Below, in pieces: positions 49,020 to 61,159 of a stretch of DNA of 64,000 bases (positions are counted from its first letter, which is position 1; the number at the start of each line of letters is the position of its first letter). The position numbers were made by a program, and so were the translations under genes. The notes beneath the pieces are model-generated. The model was not told the origin of the DNA and did no database searches. It saw only the letters and a program-made list of their open reading frames with translations. The DNA lies in contig NC_091050.1 of the NCBI RefSeq assembly GCF_963966145.1, positions 22,754,001 to 22,818,000 of the forward strand. The letters run 5' to 3'. The stretch is from Tenebrio molitor (lineage: Eukaryota > Arthropoda > Insecta > Coleoptera > Tenebrionidae).

Positions 49020-49400
49020 TCAGAGATAAGAACCCTTTCTCTTTAAAATCCAATTCAGTAGGCCATGATGGTGTACCTGGAAAAATGTTTAAGTTTTCTT
49101 CCTCAGCGACTCTTCTTTATCTAACACACCCCTTTAGGTGTTATTCTTTGCCACCCATTAATCGCTCCTCCTCCATTTCCAAAGTTAGCACTTCTGCAGC
49201 ACCTTCACATCTAATGGTAAGACAAATAAGTCTTCTGATCCGATTACTTATCTGTACAGTTTTTCCTGAACTGCTTAATAAAATAATTGCAAAACATTGT
49301 CGTCAACGAATCAGAGCCGGTGAGCCGGATATCCGAGCGTTTGGATCAGGAGTACCTACCACAAGACTCGTTTTTCGTTTTCCTTGCTCACTTTGTTTCA
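49020..49400 (+). pseudogene. Possible non-LTR reverse transcriptase scrap
   Basis: The frame reads KSNSVGHDGVPGKMFKFSSS before losing similarity. This looks like the 'KS.GPDGIP' block of jockey/CR1-type reverse transcriptases. Nothing downstream confirms it. Confidence 0.25.
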
Positions 49401-49683
49401 GCAAAAATGTATTCATATAGAGATGACACCCAGCGTTTGTAGATCTTCAATACGTGTAATGTTTATAATACCACTCCTATTATAAATCCCGATCACAAAT
49501 TTGTTTCTCGGTAGGTACTATCGTAAAAATACTACATAAAATACAAATCAATGCTCCTCGGTTGTGTCTTGCAGTTGTCACAAAACAATTTCTCCAAGAT
49601 CATATTAATCTGCCGATAAATAATAATTAATTACACGTTAAGAAATGTAAAAAACACAAAAAATCTTGGAACAACGAGTTACG

Positions 49684-51993
49684 TGTAGTGACACAGTTTC
49701 AATTAATTCGCGGTACCGCCACAATAACGCGCCAACAACAAAAGTACTACCGGCCGGATAGGCTAGGAACTTTGGGACGGGGTTGGTAAGCCTGTGGAGA
49801 GGGAGAAGAAGGGCGGGGGGTGAAGCGGTTGTCGGTGCGTGGGTGGTAAAGGTGGTTAGTAAATTTTGGAGTTTTCTAAGAGAACTCACAGTGTTGAGAG
49901 TGATCCACTTTTTAAAAACCGTGAGTTGAACGAGAAATCAACCCCGCTACCGTCCCGTGTAGATAATTGTGTTAAATTCAAGAATTAGACCGTTCAATTC
50001 GAATACGGAAAATTAACCCGCGTTCGTGGTGTTTAGCGTGCCAAGACTGTGTTGTAAAGGGTATGTTTGTAGATATTATTTTCTTGCATTCTGTTTCTCT
50101 CGAGAAGCATTCACTTGTTAAATTTAAGCCTTATCCCCTAAGTTTCTCCCGGAAGATGCAATTTTCAGGCAATTAGTGAGTTTCGCGAATTAGTAGCCAT
50201 CGTCCATTTTTGCCACCAATTTCTAGCGGCACTTTATCCGCCATTTTCGTTTAGCCCCGCCAGTGATTGTAGCGTTCGTACCCACGTAGAGAAGGTGGTA
50301 TTATACTTATGTTGCCCTGGATTTGTGATATTGTAATTATTATTATTATTATTTGTTCTCTTGAATTAAACTCGGTTTTCCACGTGTCGCTGAGTAAGCA
50401 CCGCTAGGTTTCGGATGAGTCAGAGGCAGAATGTTGTAGGTAGGTACGACCCTATGAGAACTGGGTGACATTCAGGAAGTCGTGGGGTTACCTAGCAAAG
50501 TTCCGTGGGGTTAGCGCTTAGTTAGGAGGCGCACGTAGGTCTTGCTTATGCTACACTGGGATGCTAACGTCAAGCGCCGCGACGATTCTAGCACTCGTTG
50601 TTAGTCGGTAAGCTGTTGGTTAGCGAAGGCAGACCTAGGTCTTGCTTATGAGACCCTGGGATACTAACGTGAAACCCCGAGGTGGTTCTATCACTCGTTG
50701 TTTGTCGGTAAACACAGCCCGACGCGCATTAAAATGAGTATCTAGAAACGTCGCTTGATCTCAGACGATTCAGATTATTCTCCTGAGTCCCCTCACTATC
50801 GAGAGCTCCTAAGGTTATGATGGTGTACCTTGATCTTGTAATTATTGTTAATTAAGCATAGGATTGTCATTAATCGAGCTGGAAATGATCAGTAATAAAC
50901 TAGCCAAAAATGAATAGGGAATTTTTCCATTTTGGAATTTTTTATAAATACAGTTTAAAATTTGTAATGAAATTTGTTAGAAATATGTATCTATACACAT
51001 TAAATATAACGTTTCAAGTATTTGTAACGTTTTAAATTTATCTAGAGTTTAAGAATACGTGGGAGGATTGGGGTAATTATTTTGCTTTTCGAGAAAAATT
51101 GTGGAATTCCCTATTCATTTTTGCCTAGTTTACTTGGGATACGGCTTTGAAGATGGTTTTTATCCGTCCCTGTCTGTGATAACTGCATTATAATTTGGTT
51201 ACTTTTTTTTGCAAACTTTATCTTGTAATTTTTTTCGTCCTTTACCCGTTACTGTTCGTTTTTCTCTGTTTTCCGCATTAATATTGTTGTGTGGCTTTGT
51301 AATGGCCTCAGCTAGTTAAATTACATACTTTAATTCGTATCCCACCTCCACCCGGCGGCACGGCAATTTTGCCGGAGTACATACACTATTACGGATATTA
51401 CCGTTTTCGCGTGGTAAATTAAATCTTTCAATAGCAGATTTAGGATGGTGTTTACTAAATTTGGTAAAAAGAACTCTAGTTTTAATGTTTATGTTTGTAA
51501 ATTAGTTTTGGACCATTTTATAACACCGAAAGAATAGGTCAGTAATGGAACAGCATATGTATTAACTGCTTTAATTAAATTATTACCGTTTAATTTTGAT
51601 TTTAAAATAGATTTAATTCTTAAATAAAATTGTTTTTCTAAATTTTCTTTTATAATTGAGTGTTGAATATGATTTGATTGATTAATACCTAAATATTTAT
51701 AAAATTCTCCGTTATTCGTTATACTTAATTCCCATTATTTTGGATTCGTTTCATTTGTTCGCCGGAAATAAAAGTTATTACAGACATTTTTCAATAAAAG
51801 GTATTTTGCGTCCCTCACTTGTGTGTTTTATTTTGCGGTACTCTTCCAACTGGAACCCTCAGCGTTTGCATTCTGAACCTGTTTCGTCCACAGAAAAAAA
51901 CACAACGTAGGACCCTTCGCTTCGATGACGACCACCACCCATTTGTGACACTTGCATTAGTTTTCGAAAGAAGTAATGTATTAGATTATTACA
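49684..51993 (+). mobile_element. Long solo LTR, copy 2, interrupted
   Basis: It starts TGTAGTGACACAG and ends GATTATTACA. The order of blocks matches copies 1 and 3 (GGTACCGCCAC, CCATTTT..CACTAAT-type leader, AGGTGACATTCAGGA, GGTATTTTGCGTCCCTCA, TTTGCATTC.GAACC). An RLE retroelement fragment occupies about 51342-51735. No target duplication is found. Confidence 0.6.
51342..51735 (-). pseudogene. RLE retroelement fragment with internal deletion
   Basis: Minus-strand frame: EFYKYLGINQSNHIQHS, NNLIKAVNTYAVPLLTYSFG, KHHPKSAIERFNLPRENG, then directly VCTPAKLPCRRVEVG, the extreme 3' end of the element. The whole endonuclease region is therefore deleted. It gives the uninterrupted sequence across the site where copy 3 of the LTR split the 55.8 kb retroelement. 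Confidence 0.75.
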
Positions 51994-51995
51994 TA

Positions 51996-52335
51996 CAGTC
52001 GCGGCCATTGAAAACTCAGACACTTTGACAACCCCAAACTTTTGGCTTTGTAAATGGTATTGAAAGTGACGTTTCTCAAAATGTCACTCAAACATTATCC
52101 ACAGTAATTTCTTTCGCAATGGCTCTTATACTCACACCGTCCCTCAGTCTAACAAATTTTTGCAAATCAGATAATTGCGGCATTTCAAAAGTTACGCTCT
52201 ATTCTGACCTAATATGTCAAAAACTGACACTGACTTTATAATCCTTGATGAAAATCCTGTTTACGCAAATCAAATTTCGGAATTTATACAGAGTGTTTAA
52301 ATCTTTCCTGTCTGAGATTTCAACGGCCGCGACTG
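51996..52335. mobile_element. TA-flanked 340-bp MITE, copy 1
   Basis: Ends CAGTCGCGGCCATTGAAAAC / TTTCAACGGCCGCGACTG. It abuts the LTR copy 2 terminus. An equal-length copy is at 60.5 kb. Confidence 0.85.
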
Positions 52336-52383
52336 TACGTTACAAAAATTGTAGGTGTCATTGTGAAAAAAACACATATTATA

Positions 52384-52759
52384 CAGGTGTCCCCCAAAAA
52401 AAATGAGTTCCTTATTTACCGGAGGATTTTAATTATGTATTTATACACCAAATTAAATGGTTGTGAATAGGCTACAAAAGGGCCTAATAAATTCACATAT
52501 AGCCCTAAGGGCGTCAAGGCTAAACTGTCAAATTTTTTTTTTTTCAAATGCGAATACATATATTTTTTTAATAATTCTGATAGAGATTTTTAGTCTGAAA
52601 ACAACAATGTATCACAAGTATACACTTACATTTACGCCTTGAAGCGCTTGGGGCTATGCGTGAATTTAGTAAGCCAATTTGTAGCCTATTCAAAACAATT
52701 TAATTTGGTCTATGGATAATTAAAATTCTCTGATAAATAAGGGAGCTATGGACAGCCTG
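52384..52759. mobile_element. TA-flanked MITE with about 100-bp inverted arms
   Basis: Ends CAGGTGTCCCCCAAAAAAAA / AGCTATGGACAGCCTG; the arms share GGATTTTAATTAT, CCAAATTAAAT and GAATAGGCTACAAA. Non-coding. Confidence 0.75.
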
Positions 52760-53394
52760 TATAATAACATTTTTATATCAAAACAAGTGTTATTAATTAT
52801 TTAAAAGTTATAATATGAAATGTCAATAATCTCAACAATTAATTAAGTATGGTTCAACATGTTATGAATGTTATTATCCATGTCTAAATTGTCACCAAGT
52901 ACCATCTTCAAATATTATTAAATTACGTTTAATCTTATCATAAAGGCATTTTCAAGTTTCAAGACATTCGTGTCATGGGAGTCCACGTAATAAATTTAAT
53001 CAACAACAGAACTCTTTAAAATAAACATTTTTTACAGATCTATTGATCCTTTTTTTATTGATTTTTTTTTTACATTTTTCTAACCCCTAGTTTCACACTC
53101 CGATCATGGTTTAATCATCAAGTGAAACGAAAGCATGAGTGAAAATGTTTTTGTGCGGTAAAAAAAAAAGCAATGGATGTGTAAATACATGAGCGGGTAT
53201 GAATTTTAGGGTTCAAATTATATTTAATTTTCATTTAATTTTAAATAAAAATCTTGCATATTTAGCTGATACCCTTGCTTTTCTGTTTTTCGTTTTTTTT
53301 TCGGAAATGGAGGAATAAATAATGAAAGGAATGTTTGGATATTTACACAAATACATGAAACATCACAATTAATTTTCTTCTATTTCTCGACTGT
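52760..53394. other. AT-rich DNA, nothing recognised
   Basis: No motif-bearing frames or paired ends. Confidence 0.5.
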
Positions 53395-53560
53395 TGTAGA
53401 GGTACGTATTTTCATATTTGGTAGCGGAAACAAAAGACTGAGAAATGTCAGAAAATTGTATTGTCAGTGTCAAATTTCTCATAAACGCCGTAAAAAAGAA
53501 TGTAAAGGACGGTAAATTTTCGCTAAATACCTAGATCGAAAATATAAATTCTAATGATAA
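53395..53560 (+). repeat. Fragment of the 13.5-14.4 kb element
   Basis: Shares GGAAACAAAAGACTGAGAAA and CTCATAAACGCCGTAAAAA with 13650-13740. Ends are missing. Confidence 0.6.
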
Positions 53561-53574
53561 TGAAACCAGTAAAA

Positions 53575-54537
53575 ATGCTATCCGGCATTTCTTGGATCTT
53601 GGAACTTCTCTAATTGATTATCCTCACTTATACTTCCAAAATCAAATTCACAAGTAAATGATCAAGCTAATGAAGAAGCAATTTTAAATTGGAGTTTAAT
53701 TACTAGCATGAAACCTTGGCTTATGATCAGAAAATTTGGGATGAAAAAATTCACAATATTTCTCATAAAACGTTATTAGATAGAATATCTTCAGACAAAG
53801 ACCAAGCTCGTTTATTAGCTCTTAACGAAAAAGAATCTGGAGCTTGGCTACATGCACTCCCTTCTACAAGTTTAGGTGCGCTTTTAGATAAATCAATCTT
53901 TAGAATTTTTATTTGTTTACGGCTTGGTATTCCAACGTGCGTTCCTCACCAATGTACATGTGGCGAAATTGTCGATAAAAATTGGGCCATCATGGTCTAT
54001 TATGCTACAGAAGTGCTGGAAGAAGAACACGTTATGAAATGATCAACGACCTTGTTAAACAAGCTCTAACATCTGCCGAAATTCCTTCGATTAGAGAAAT
54101 AAATGGACACTATAGAGAAGATAACAAAACACCAGACGGTATAACTTTAATTCCTTCGTTATGTAGCAAACCTCTTTTATGTGATGTCACATGCACCGAT
54201 ATATTGGCTCAGTCCGAGGCTCAATCTTATATTCGATAATCCTCAAAGAAAGCAGGAGAAGCCTACGGGAAAATGTAAAGAAATCCAAATACTTAACTAT
54301 AACGACTAATAATAATTACTACATATTTTGTACCTATTGCTATTGAAACTATGGGTCCTTGAGGTGATGACGCAAAAAAAAATTAATAAGATTGGTGAAA
54401 AAATACACAGCATTACAAATGAAGCAAGATCAACTTTTTATTTGATCCAAAGAATAAGTATTGCATTACAACTGGGTAATGCAGCGTCAATTCTTGGAAC
54501 AATACACTTCAATGAGAAATTAGAAGAAATATTTTAG
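53575..54537 (+). pseudogene. Non-LTR retrotransposon C-terminus with RLE-type endonuclease, frameshifted
   Basis: Frames in order: SSDKDQARLLALNEKESGAW, LGALLDKSIFRIFICLRLGI, CVPHQCTCGE; then, after a one-base shift near 53985, GHHGLLC and GRRTRYEMINDLVKQAL; then KTPDGITLIPSLCSKPLLCD with the PD...D endonuclease core; then after further lesions TNEARSTFYLIQRISIALQL and GNAASILGT. This is the C-terminal part of the reverse transcriptase family whose N-terminal part lies at 1-1435. At least three lesions; inactive. Confidence 0.75.
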
Positions 54538-54599
54538 CCAGACCATATTTCTATGCAAGCTGTTGTAATGAATATTACCATAATAAATACAAAAAAAGG

Positions 54600-54818
54600 C
54601 TATATTCTATCTCGTGATTCGGAAGTCACGTTAAGCCATTGGTCCCGGTCTATTGAGTTGGTCATCATGCCCCTCACAGATTTGTAAGCCAGTCCTAGAC
54701 TGTGAAACAAATTTTTTACTAACAATAACTGAAAATGTTTCAAATGATATTGGGTTAAGTTTTGGTATTGATAAGTGTGAAATGCAGTCAATATGTCGCG
54801 GTCATTACGAACATTTAG
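54600..54818 (+). pseudogene. Reverse transcriptase scrap of another family
   Basis: The frame reads LTITENVSNDIGLSFGIDKC, the block that follows the YxDD box in several arthropod retroelements; the YxDD box itself is not preserved. It ends where the next DNA element begins. Confidence 0.4.
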
Positions 54819-54824
54819 AATATA

Positions 54825-55813
54825 CAGGTGTCCCAGAATTCGCGGATCAAATTTAGTGTGCGTTTTCCTTGGTGATAAGTGAAAGCAATAGCGTTTAAAA
54901 AAAGTACAGGGTATAATAGATTATTTGTAATGAATAATTAAAGTTGACCAAGCAGAAGGATGCTGTTAATTGGAATTTCAGGTAAATTTAACCAACAGTT
55001 TGAATTGCCTAGCAACATAATTCTAGTAAGAATGGTATGGAATTTCCAGTAAATGTTTGGGCAACTGTGAAGATTTTGACAACGTCAAGTTATAATTTAA
55101 TTCGAAATTGTCAAACTTTGTATTGAAATTATGTATACAGCTGCAGAGTATACCGAAATGCTCATACTTTATGGAGAGTGCGGGCGCAATGCACGTGAGG
55201 ATGCAAGAAAATATGCAATACGTTTTCCACGACGTTTGCCATAACGTATTTCTACGGTTGGTGGATCGTGCTGGAGACACTGGGTCCTTGGTGCCTACAT
55301 GACAAGAAATTGGTGGTCCCCAGAGACTGAAGATGCTGTTCTTCAGTCCTTTGATGACGACGGTAGAAGAAGTATATTTCAAGAACTATATTTACCGGGA
55401 ACCTATTAATAGTTTAGAAGAACTGAATGACCAAATTCACGAAGCACTGGCTACTGTTATTCCTAATATACTTAGACTGGCAAGGGAAAATTTAATAAAA
55501 CCAGCTCGCCTATGCCTTCAGATGAAAGGTGGTCATTTTAAACACTTGTTATAAATTATTCTTTTTATTTTGCATGTTTTTTATTTCATTTGTTGCATTC
55601 TACATCGTTTAAGTTTATAAAATTTAGGCCCGGTTTATTTACCTTCAAGTAACTTTATTTGAACGGTAATTACCACGGTTCTACCAATAGCAGATTCGAA
55701 ATCATAGCAACTACTGGCCAGATAAATTACTTGAAGGTGAATAAACCGGGCCTAAATCTTAAATTTTTACTAATAATGATGCTAGTTCAATCCAGTTTTG
55801 TCTTCGTTCTTTC
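54825..55813 (+). mobile_element. Tc1/mariner-like DDE element, copy 2, 3'-truncated
   Basis: Left end CAGGTGTCCCAGAATTCGCG after TA, as at 15319. It contains the same internally deleted transposase: an N-terminal DUF4817-like part, then MTTVEEVYFKNYIYREPINS and GGHFKHLL. A 126-bp MITE lies at 55627-55752. Similarity to the 15.3 kb copy stops at about 55813, where an RLE retroelement begins. Confidence 0.7.
55627..55752. mobile_element. 126-bp TA-flanked MITE
   Basis: Ends GGCCCGGTTTATTTACCTTC / GAAGGTGAATAAACCGGGCC, with TA on both sides. The homologous site in the 15.3 kb element (near 16150) lacks it, giving an empty-site control. Confidence 0.8.
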
Positions 55814-55930
55814 AAATCATATTCAACACTCAATTATAAAAGAAAATTTAGAAAAGCAATTTTAAATAAGAATTAAATCTCTTTTAAAATCAAAATTAAA
55901 CGGTAATAATTTAATTAAAGCAGTTAATAC

Positions 55931-57748
55931 TGTAGTGACCCAGTTTAAAATTTAAAATTGTTAATTCCCGGTACCGCCACGAGAGCGCGCCAAATGGGAA
56001 GGTACTAGCGGCTAGACTAGGAACTAAGGGATGGGGTTGGTACTCTTGGCGAGTTGGGGACGCTGTTGAAAAGCGGAAATATAGGGGGGATGAAACGGGC
56101 TCGCGCGGGCGGTTGAAGGGGGTAGGTCACTTTTGTTTAGATTTTCGAAACAAACACACCTTGCGAAGAGCGATCCAATATTCCAAAAATCTGTAAGTTA
56201 CATCTAAACCGATTACACTACCGTTCCGAGTAGATTTTGTGTCCCCGTGAAGAATCCGGTTTTTTTGAATTCACCTGGGTAATTTATCCCACTTTCGTTG
56301 CCCTTTTTTGTGTTTTGTTTTTTGGGACCTGGACCACGTGGTAAGGGTATGTTGTAGTTTTCATTTTGTTGCATGCTGTTGCTTTAAGAAGCGTCCATTT
56401 GTTAATTTTAAGCGTTATCTTTCTTCTGGGAGGTTCATTTTTTTAACAATCTGGTAATTTCGAAAATTCGGAGCCGTCGTCCGAACCGCGTGCGTCCATT
56501 TTGTTTTTTTCTTCACTAACATTTTCTAACGGCACTCGGCCCGCCATTTTCTTTTTGTTTAACATTACCAGCGATTATTGTATTCGTGATTTATGTTGTT
56601 TACTGATATTTGTGCCATTTAAAGTGGTTTTATTTTATCGTTATTTAACTTCGCGTTTTGTTCTCTTTTATTTCCTCATTGTTTAATGTTGCGGTTTGTT
56701 TTGCTTATGTTATCCTTGTTTAATGTTGCGTTTTGTTTTGTTTATTTAATCCTTGTTTAATGTTGCGCTTTGTTTTGTTGAATTTTCGCATCGTTTAATG
56801 TTACGCCTTGTTCGATTGAATTAAACTCGGTTGTTGTTTTTTTTTCTTTGTGTTGTCGCTAGATTTCGGAAAAGTTAAAGTTAAAATGTTGTAAGTACGA
56901 TCACATGGGGGCTAGGTGACATTCAGGAGGTCGGGGGATTGTTTGGTCAAATTCCGTGGGGGCGACGGTTATGTAGGACCGTATAACGGAGGTGGTACAA
57001 GTTCTGCTGTATGCGACTCTGAGAAGCTCATCGTACAACCCCGAACGCTTATATCACTCGGAATTGGTCGGTACACAGTAGTCCGACACGCGATACCTCG
57101 AGTACCTATAAATGTCGCTGCTTTCAAGACGATTCAGATTTTTCTGAGTCCCCTCGCGGCCGAGAGTTTGTTACCTCCAGCTCTAAGCTCCCGTTGGCGT
57201 ACCTTGACCGCGTAGTTTCAAATAACCATTGTTTTTGTCATTCATCTAATTGTAAAATATGAGTAATACCTGGGATACGGTTTTTGAAGAGGGTTTTTCA
57301 TCCGTCCCTGTCTGTAATAACTGCACCATAATTTGTTTACTTGTTTTGCAAGCTTTAACTGTCATTTTGTCTCATGTGCCCGTTTTTCTGTTATTTTAAA
57401 TATTGTTGCATTCATCTTGTCGTTTATCTTTGTGATGTACTCAACTAGTTAATTTCTCGTACTTCGTTAAACATAATTTCTGTCCTTTGTATTCGTTTCA
57501 ATTTCTTTTTCATCAAAGTTATTACAGGCATTTTTAATAAAAGGTATTTTGCGTCCCTCACATGTGTGTTTTATTTGCGGCACTCTTCCAACTGGAACCC
57601 TCATCGTTTGCATTCCGAACCTTTTTCCGCCAAAAGAAAGACACAACGTAGGGCTCCTCCGCTTCGATGACGATCACGACCACATTTGTTACCGTTTTGC
57701 GCAGGTTCAAATATTTGGCGGAAAAAGTAATGTATTCAAATCATTACA
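55931..57748 (+). mobile_element. Long solo LTR, copy 3, with target duplication
   Basis: TGTAGTGACCC...TCATTACA, 1818 bp. AATAC precedes it and (A)ATAC follows it, and removing the element restores the retroelement reading frame across the site, confirming both ends. A minisatellite of about 46-bp units (TTGTTTAATGTTGCG) lies at 56640-56820. No internal coding region, hence a solo LTR by homologous recombination. Confidence 0.8.
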
Positions 57749-58306
57749 ATACATATTATGCCCATATAATACCCCGGAGCCCCCCCGCACCACCAACCGA
57801 AAAAAGGGAAAAAATTAGTCGACCGCAAGGTACCTGATAGGCCAATATGATGAAAGGGGAAGGCAATTTAAAAAAAAAAAACATTAAAACCAGAGTTCTT
57901 TTTACCAAATTTAGTAAACATCACCCTAAATCTGCTATCGAAAGATTTAATTTACCACGCGAAAACGGTGGTAGGGGTTTTTCAAATTTAGAAATACTGC
58001 AACACAATCAAATTGCTTCACTAAAAAATTATTTCCTCAATAGAGCTCGTGATAACACCTTTTTTAATGCTTTGGTTTCAGCCGATAAAGGTTACACACC
58101 TTTAAATTTAACTGATAATATAATTTCAGATATTGTTAAGCCAAATATACCTGACACTATAGCAAATATCAAACAGAAGTCTCTACTTGGGAGACACTTT
58201 AAAGAACTGGAATAACCAGAAATTAATATTCTGGGCTTAAGAAATCAAATATTCACCCTGAGACGGAGGGTTTTATATTTTGCAATTTAGGATCGTGTTA
58301 TAAATA

Positions 58307-58622
58307 TAGGGTTATTCTAAATGATTGTAGTCGAAGTAGGCCATGCCCATGTTATAAAATTTTTGCCGCTTTCATGTGAACAGTCAGTTTTGTCGCTGTC
58401 ACTGTCATTTTTTAGGTGAAAAGTGCGGTGATGAGATGTTTATTTATTTTTGTTAAATTAACGATTGAATTAAGAAATATTAAGTTGTTTTGCACTCAAA
58501 TTAACTCCCGTGTGTACTCACTTATTCACATCATTTTGATGTTTTTTTATGTTGAGCGGCAACCATAAATTTTACATTCAGTTTTCACGCCTACTTCGAC
58601 TACAATCATTTAGAATAACCCG
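58307..58622. mobile_element. TA-flanked MITE (GGGTTATTCTAAATG family), complete
   Basis: Inverted ends GGGTTATTCTAAATGATTGT and complement, about 316 bp, with GTAGTCGAAGTAGGC following. It sits inside the retroelement just before its zinc finger. Confidence 0.8.
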
Positions 58623-58888
58623 TTACAAGAAATTATAAAAAACACATATACGGTTTGCAATCGATCATTGATAAATGTAGGATTTGCGGAACTGAAGGGG
58701 AAACTATTGAACATATCATTTATTCTTGCACTGTTTTGGCTCAAAGCAAATATAAGAAACGTCATGATATATTCGCTAAAATTATACACATGAATTTAGC
58801 TGTTAAATTCAATTTATTAAAGAATACACAACCACATTATAGTTATACACCAGAAAGTTGTTTGGAAAATGATAATTACAAATTATAT

Positions 58889-59140
58889 TTTTTGTTCGAC
58901 ACTGTAAGAATTTGAGAATTTTCTCCTATGTGAACGGATTTTGATAAATGTCACCAATTGTCAAAACGAAACGTCAAGCTAATTTTAAAGATTTTAAGCG
59001 ATTTGGAGCCATTAAGGAGCTCGTCGAACAAAAAAACGTTGTATTCAACTCGTTCGTATGTTAATTGGGCTTTTTTGGCACTCGTGGGTCTTGCCCCACT
59101 CGGGCCAATTTACACAAGAACTCGTCAAATAAACTACTAT
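58889..59140 (+). mobile_element. Helitron-like hairpin element, complete
   Basis: TTTTTGTTCGACACTG start, GTCGAACAAAAAAACGTTGT before the stem (arms TTAATTGGGC / GGCCAATTTACAC) and tail AAATAAACTACTATTG. It splits the retroelement between the zinc finger and endonuclease. No target duplication beyond a T-run is visible, as expected for Helitron-type insertion. Confidence 0.7.
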
Positions 59141-59334
59141 TGATCGAACAGTTTTAACTGACATTTATATTAAGCATAACAGACCAGACATTATTATTTT
59201 AAATAAACAACAAAAGCAAGCATTTCTTTTAGATATAGCTGTTCCAAATTCACATAATATAACACATATAACACAAAAATTAATAAATATTTAGAGCTCT
59301 CCGTTGCTATGAGAAATCTTTGGTGTTTGGAAAA

Positions 59335-59685
59335 AATCTTGTGTGGTCTAGCTGGTTTGATGATGATGATGTAAAATGATGTTTTTACACTTTGCACTTT
59401 ACTGATTCGATACTATTCACTGTTGGATATGATTTTTCACGATTCCGGTATTTTTCACGTATCCGGCTCGAAGGACCATTAAATGTGTGGTTTGCTGGAT
59501 TGATGGTGATGATGTATAACTTAACAAATGTATATTGTCTCCTGTTGTGTTAAGTTACAAAGGTATGATACAGGTAAAGATAGAGTGGTGACAGAGAGAC
59601 GGACAGTGGCTGGACGGCTCTCGTCAGTGGTTATATAAGCTAAGTTGGGGTGGGAAAGGGACACCCCTACTGGTTACTTCGATTT
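59335..59685. mobile_element. About 350-bp insertion, LTR-like
   Basis: The 38.3 kb relative lacks this stretch. It contains a TATA-like GGTTATATAAGC near its 3' end and TGATGATGATG repeats at the 5' side. No inverted ends or clear target duplication. Its nature is undecided; a small solo LTR is possible. Confidence 0.4.
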
Positions 59686-60239
59686 TACCACTTATAATTT
59701 CAGTAACGGGAATAGTACCCCAATCTCTTTTTAAAAATTTAAAAATTTTGGATTTAGGTAACACATTGGTAGTTGAAATTTAAAAAGGTATATTATTATA
59801 CTCATGTCATATCGTGAGGAATTTCCTTAACATTGACACAGAACATAATAATTAATAAAACACAACAAAGTCAAAATGTGGAGGCGAGACGCCGGTAATT
59901 ATGTTGATTAGCACTGCACTATTACTTGATAGTAAGTGCTTATTCACAATGGACATAAGCTTGACATAAGGCATAAGAAATTCATGATACATGCAGTAGA
60001 TATACTACTAAGCGACAAAGGCGTAGCAAAGGGGGGTGCCAGGTGAACCCGGCCCACCCCAGAATTTTTCTGGCCCACCCCAGAATAAAAGTGAAACACG
60101 AAAGCGCTGAAATGGAATGATAAAAATTCTCGAAAAATTCGGAGTTTATTCAGTGATCATATCAATTTTCTTTCACAGGCTTAACTTAATCTATGTAGAT
60201 CTATGTCTGTGGTCGGTCAGCAGCGGTGGTTTAAAAGTG

Positions 60240-60492
60240 GTTTTTTGTTCGACACTGCCAGAATTTGAGAATGTTCTCCTGTGTGAACGGATTTTGATAA
60301 ATGTCACAACTTGTCAAACGAACCGTCAAGCTAACTTACAGATTTTAAGCGATTTGAGCCTTTAATAGGCTTGTCGAAGAAAACAACTCTGTATTCAACT
60401 CGTTCGTGTGTAAATTGGGCTTTTTTGGCACTCGTAGGCCCACTCATGCCAAACAAAGCCCAATTTACACACAAATTCGTTAAATAAACTAT
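60240..60492 (+). mobile_element. Helitron-like hairpin element nested in the Harbinger-like element
   Basis: TTTTTTGTTCGACACTG start, ACTCGTTCGTGTGTAAATTG stem arm, complementary CAATTTACACACAAATTCGT, tail AAATAAACTATG. Close to the 31.0 and 59.0 kb members. Confidence 0.65.
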
Positions 60493-60503
60493 GTAAGTAT
60501 GTA

Positions 60504-60843
60504 CATTTGCGGCCGTTGAAAACTCAGACACTTTGATAACGCCAAACTTTTGGCTTTGTAAATGGTATTGAAAGTGACGTTTCCCAAAATGTCACTCAAA
60601 CATTATCCACATTAATTTCTCTCGCACTGGCTCTTATACTCACACCGTCCCTCAATCTAACACATTTTTGCAAATCAGATAATTGCGGCATTTCAAAAGT
60701 TACGCGCGATTCTGACCTAATATGTCAAATACTGACACTGACTTTATAATCCTTGATGAAAATCCTGTTTACGCTAATAAAATTTCGGAATTTATACAGA
60801 GTGTTTAAATCTTTCCTGTCTGAGATTTCAACGGCCGCAACTG
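60504..60843. mobile_element. TA-flanked 340-bp MITE, copy 2
   Basis: Same length and ends as the 51996 copy, with few differences, TA on both sides. The open frame crossing its right end is fortuitous. Confidence 0.85.
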
Positions 60844-61159
60844 TACTATTAAAATCTGGCCCACCCCAGAGAACAATCATTGCTACGCCCTTGCCGAGCG
60901 ATCATTTAAAAAATAAATGGAGTTTGCTTTGGAGCCTATGCTATAGCATGGGTTGCCATAGGTAACACGCCGACTCCATTTATTTTTTAATTGATCGCAC
61001 CGTATTAATTTTTACGTAACTTATGAGAAGTCACCTCAGTGAACATTATTGTTGTGTACAAAAAGGCATGAAGAATCATATTGGAGTTATATGGACACAT
61101 AAATTATTTTCCAATTGCCCAAATTTACAAATTATTCTTAGGTATCTCTTATGTAGGTA

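Noticed and set aside
57549..57818. 89-codon frame, with antisense relatives at 2528-2872 and 63320-63529
   Set aside because: These are frames within the long LTR; they are not conserved in copy 2 and cross the element end.
60753..60965. 70-codon frame
   Set aside because: It spans the right end of a 340-bp MITE into unrelated DNA.
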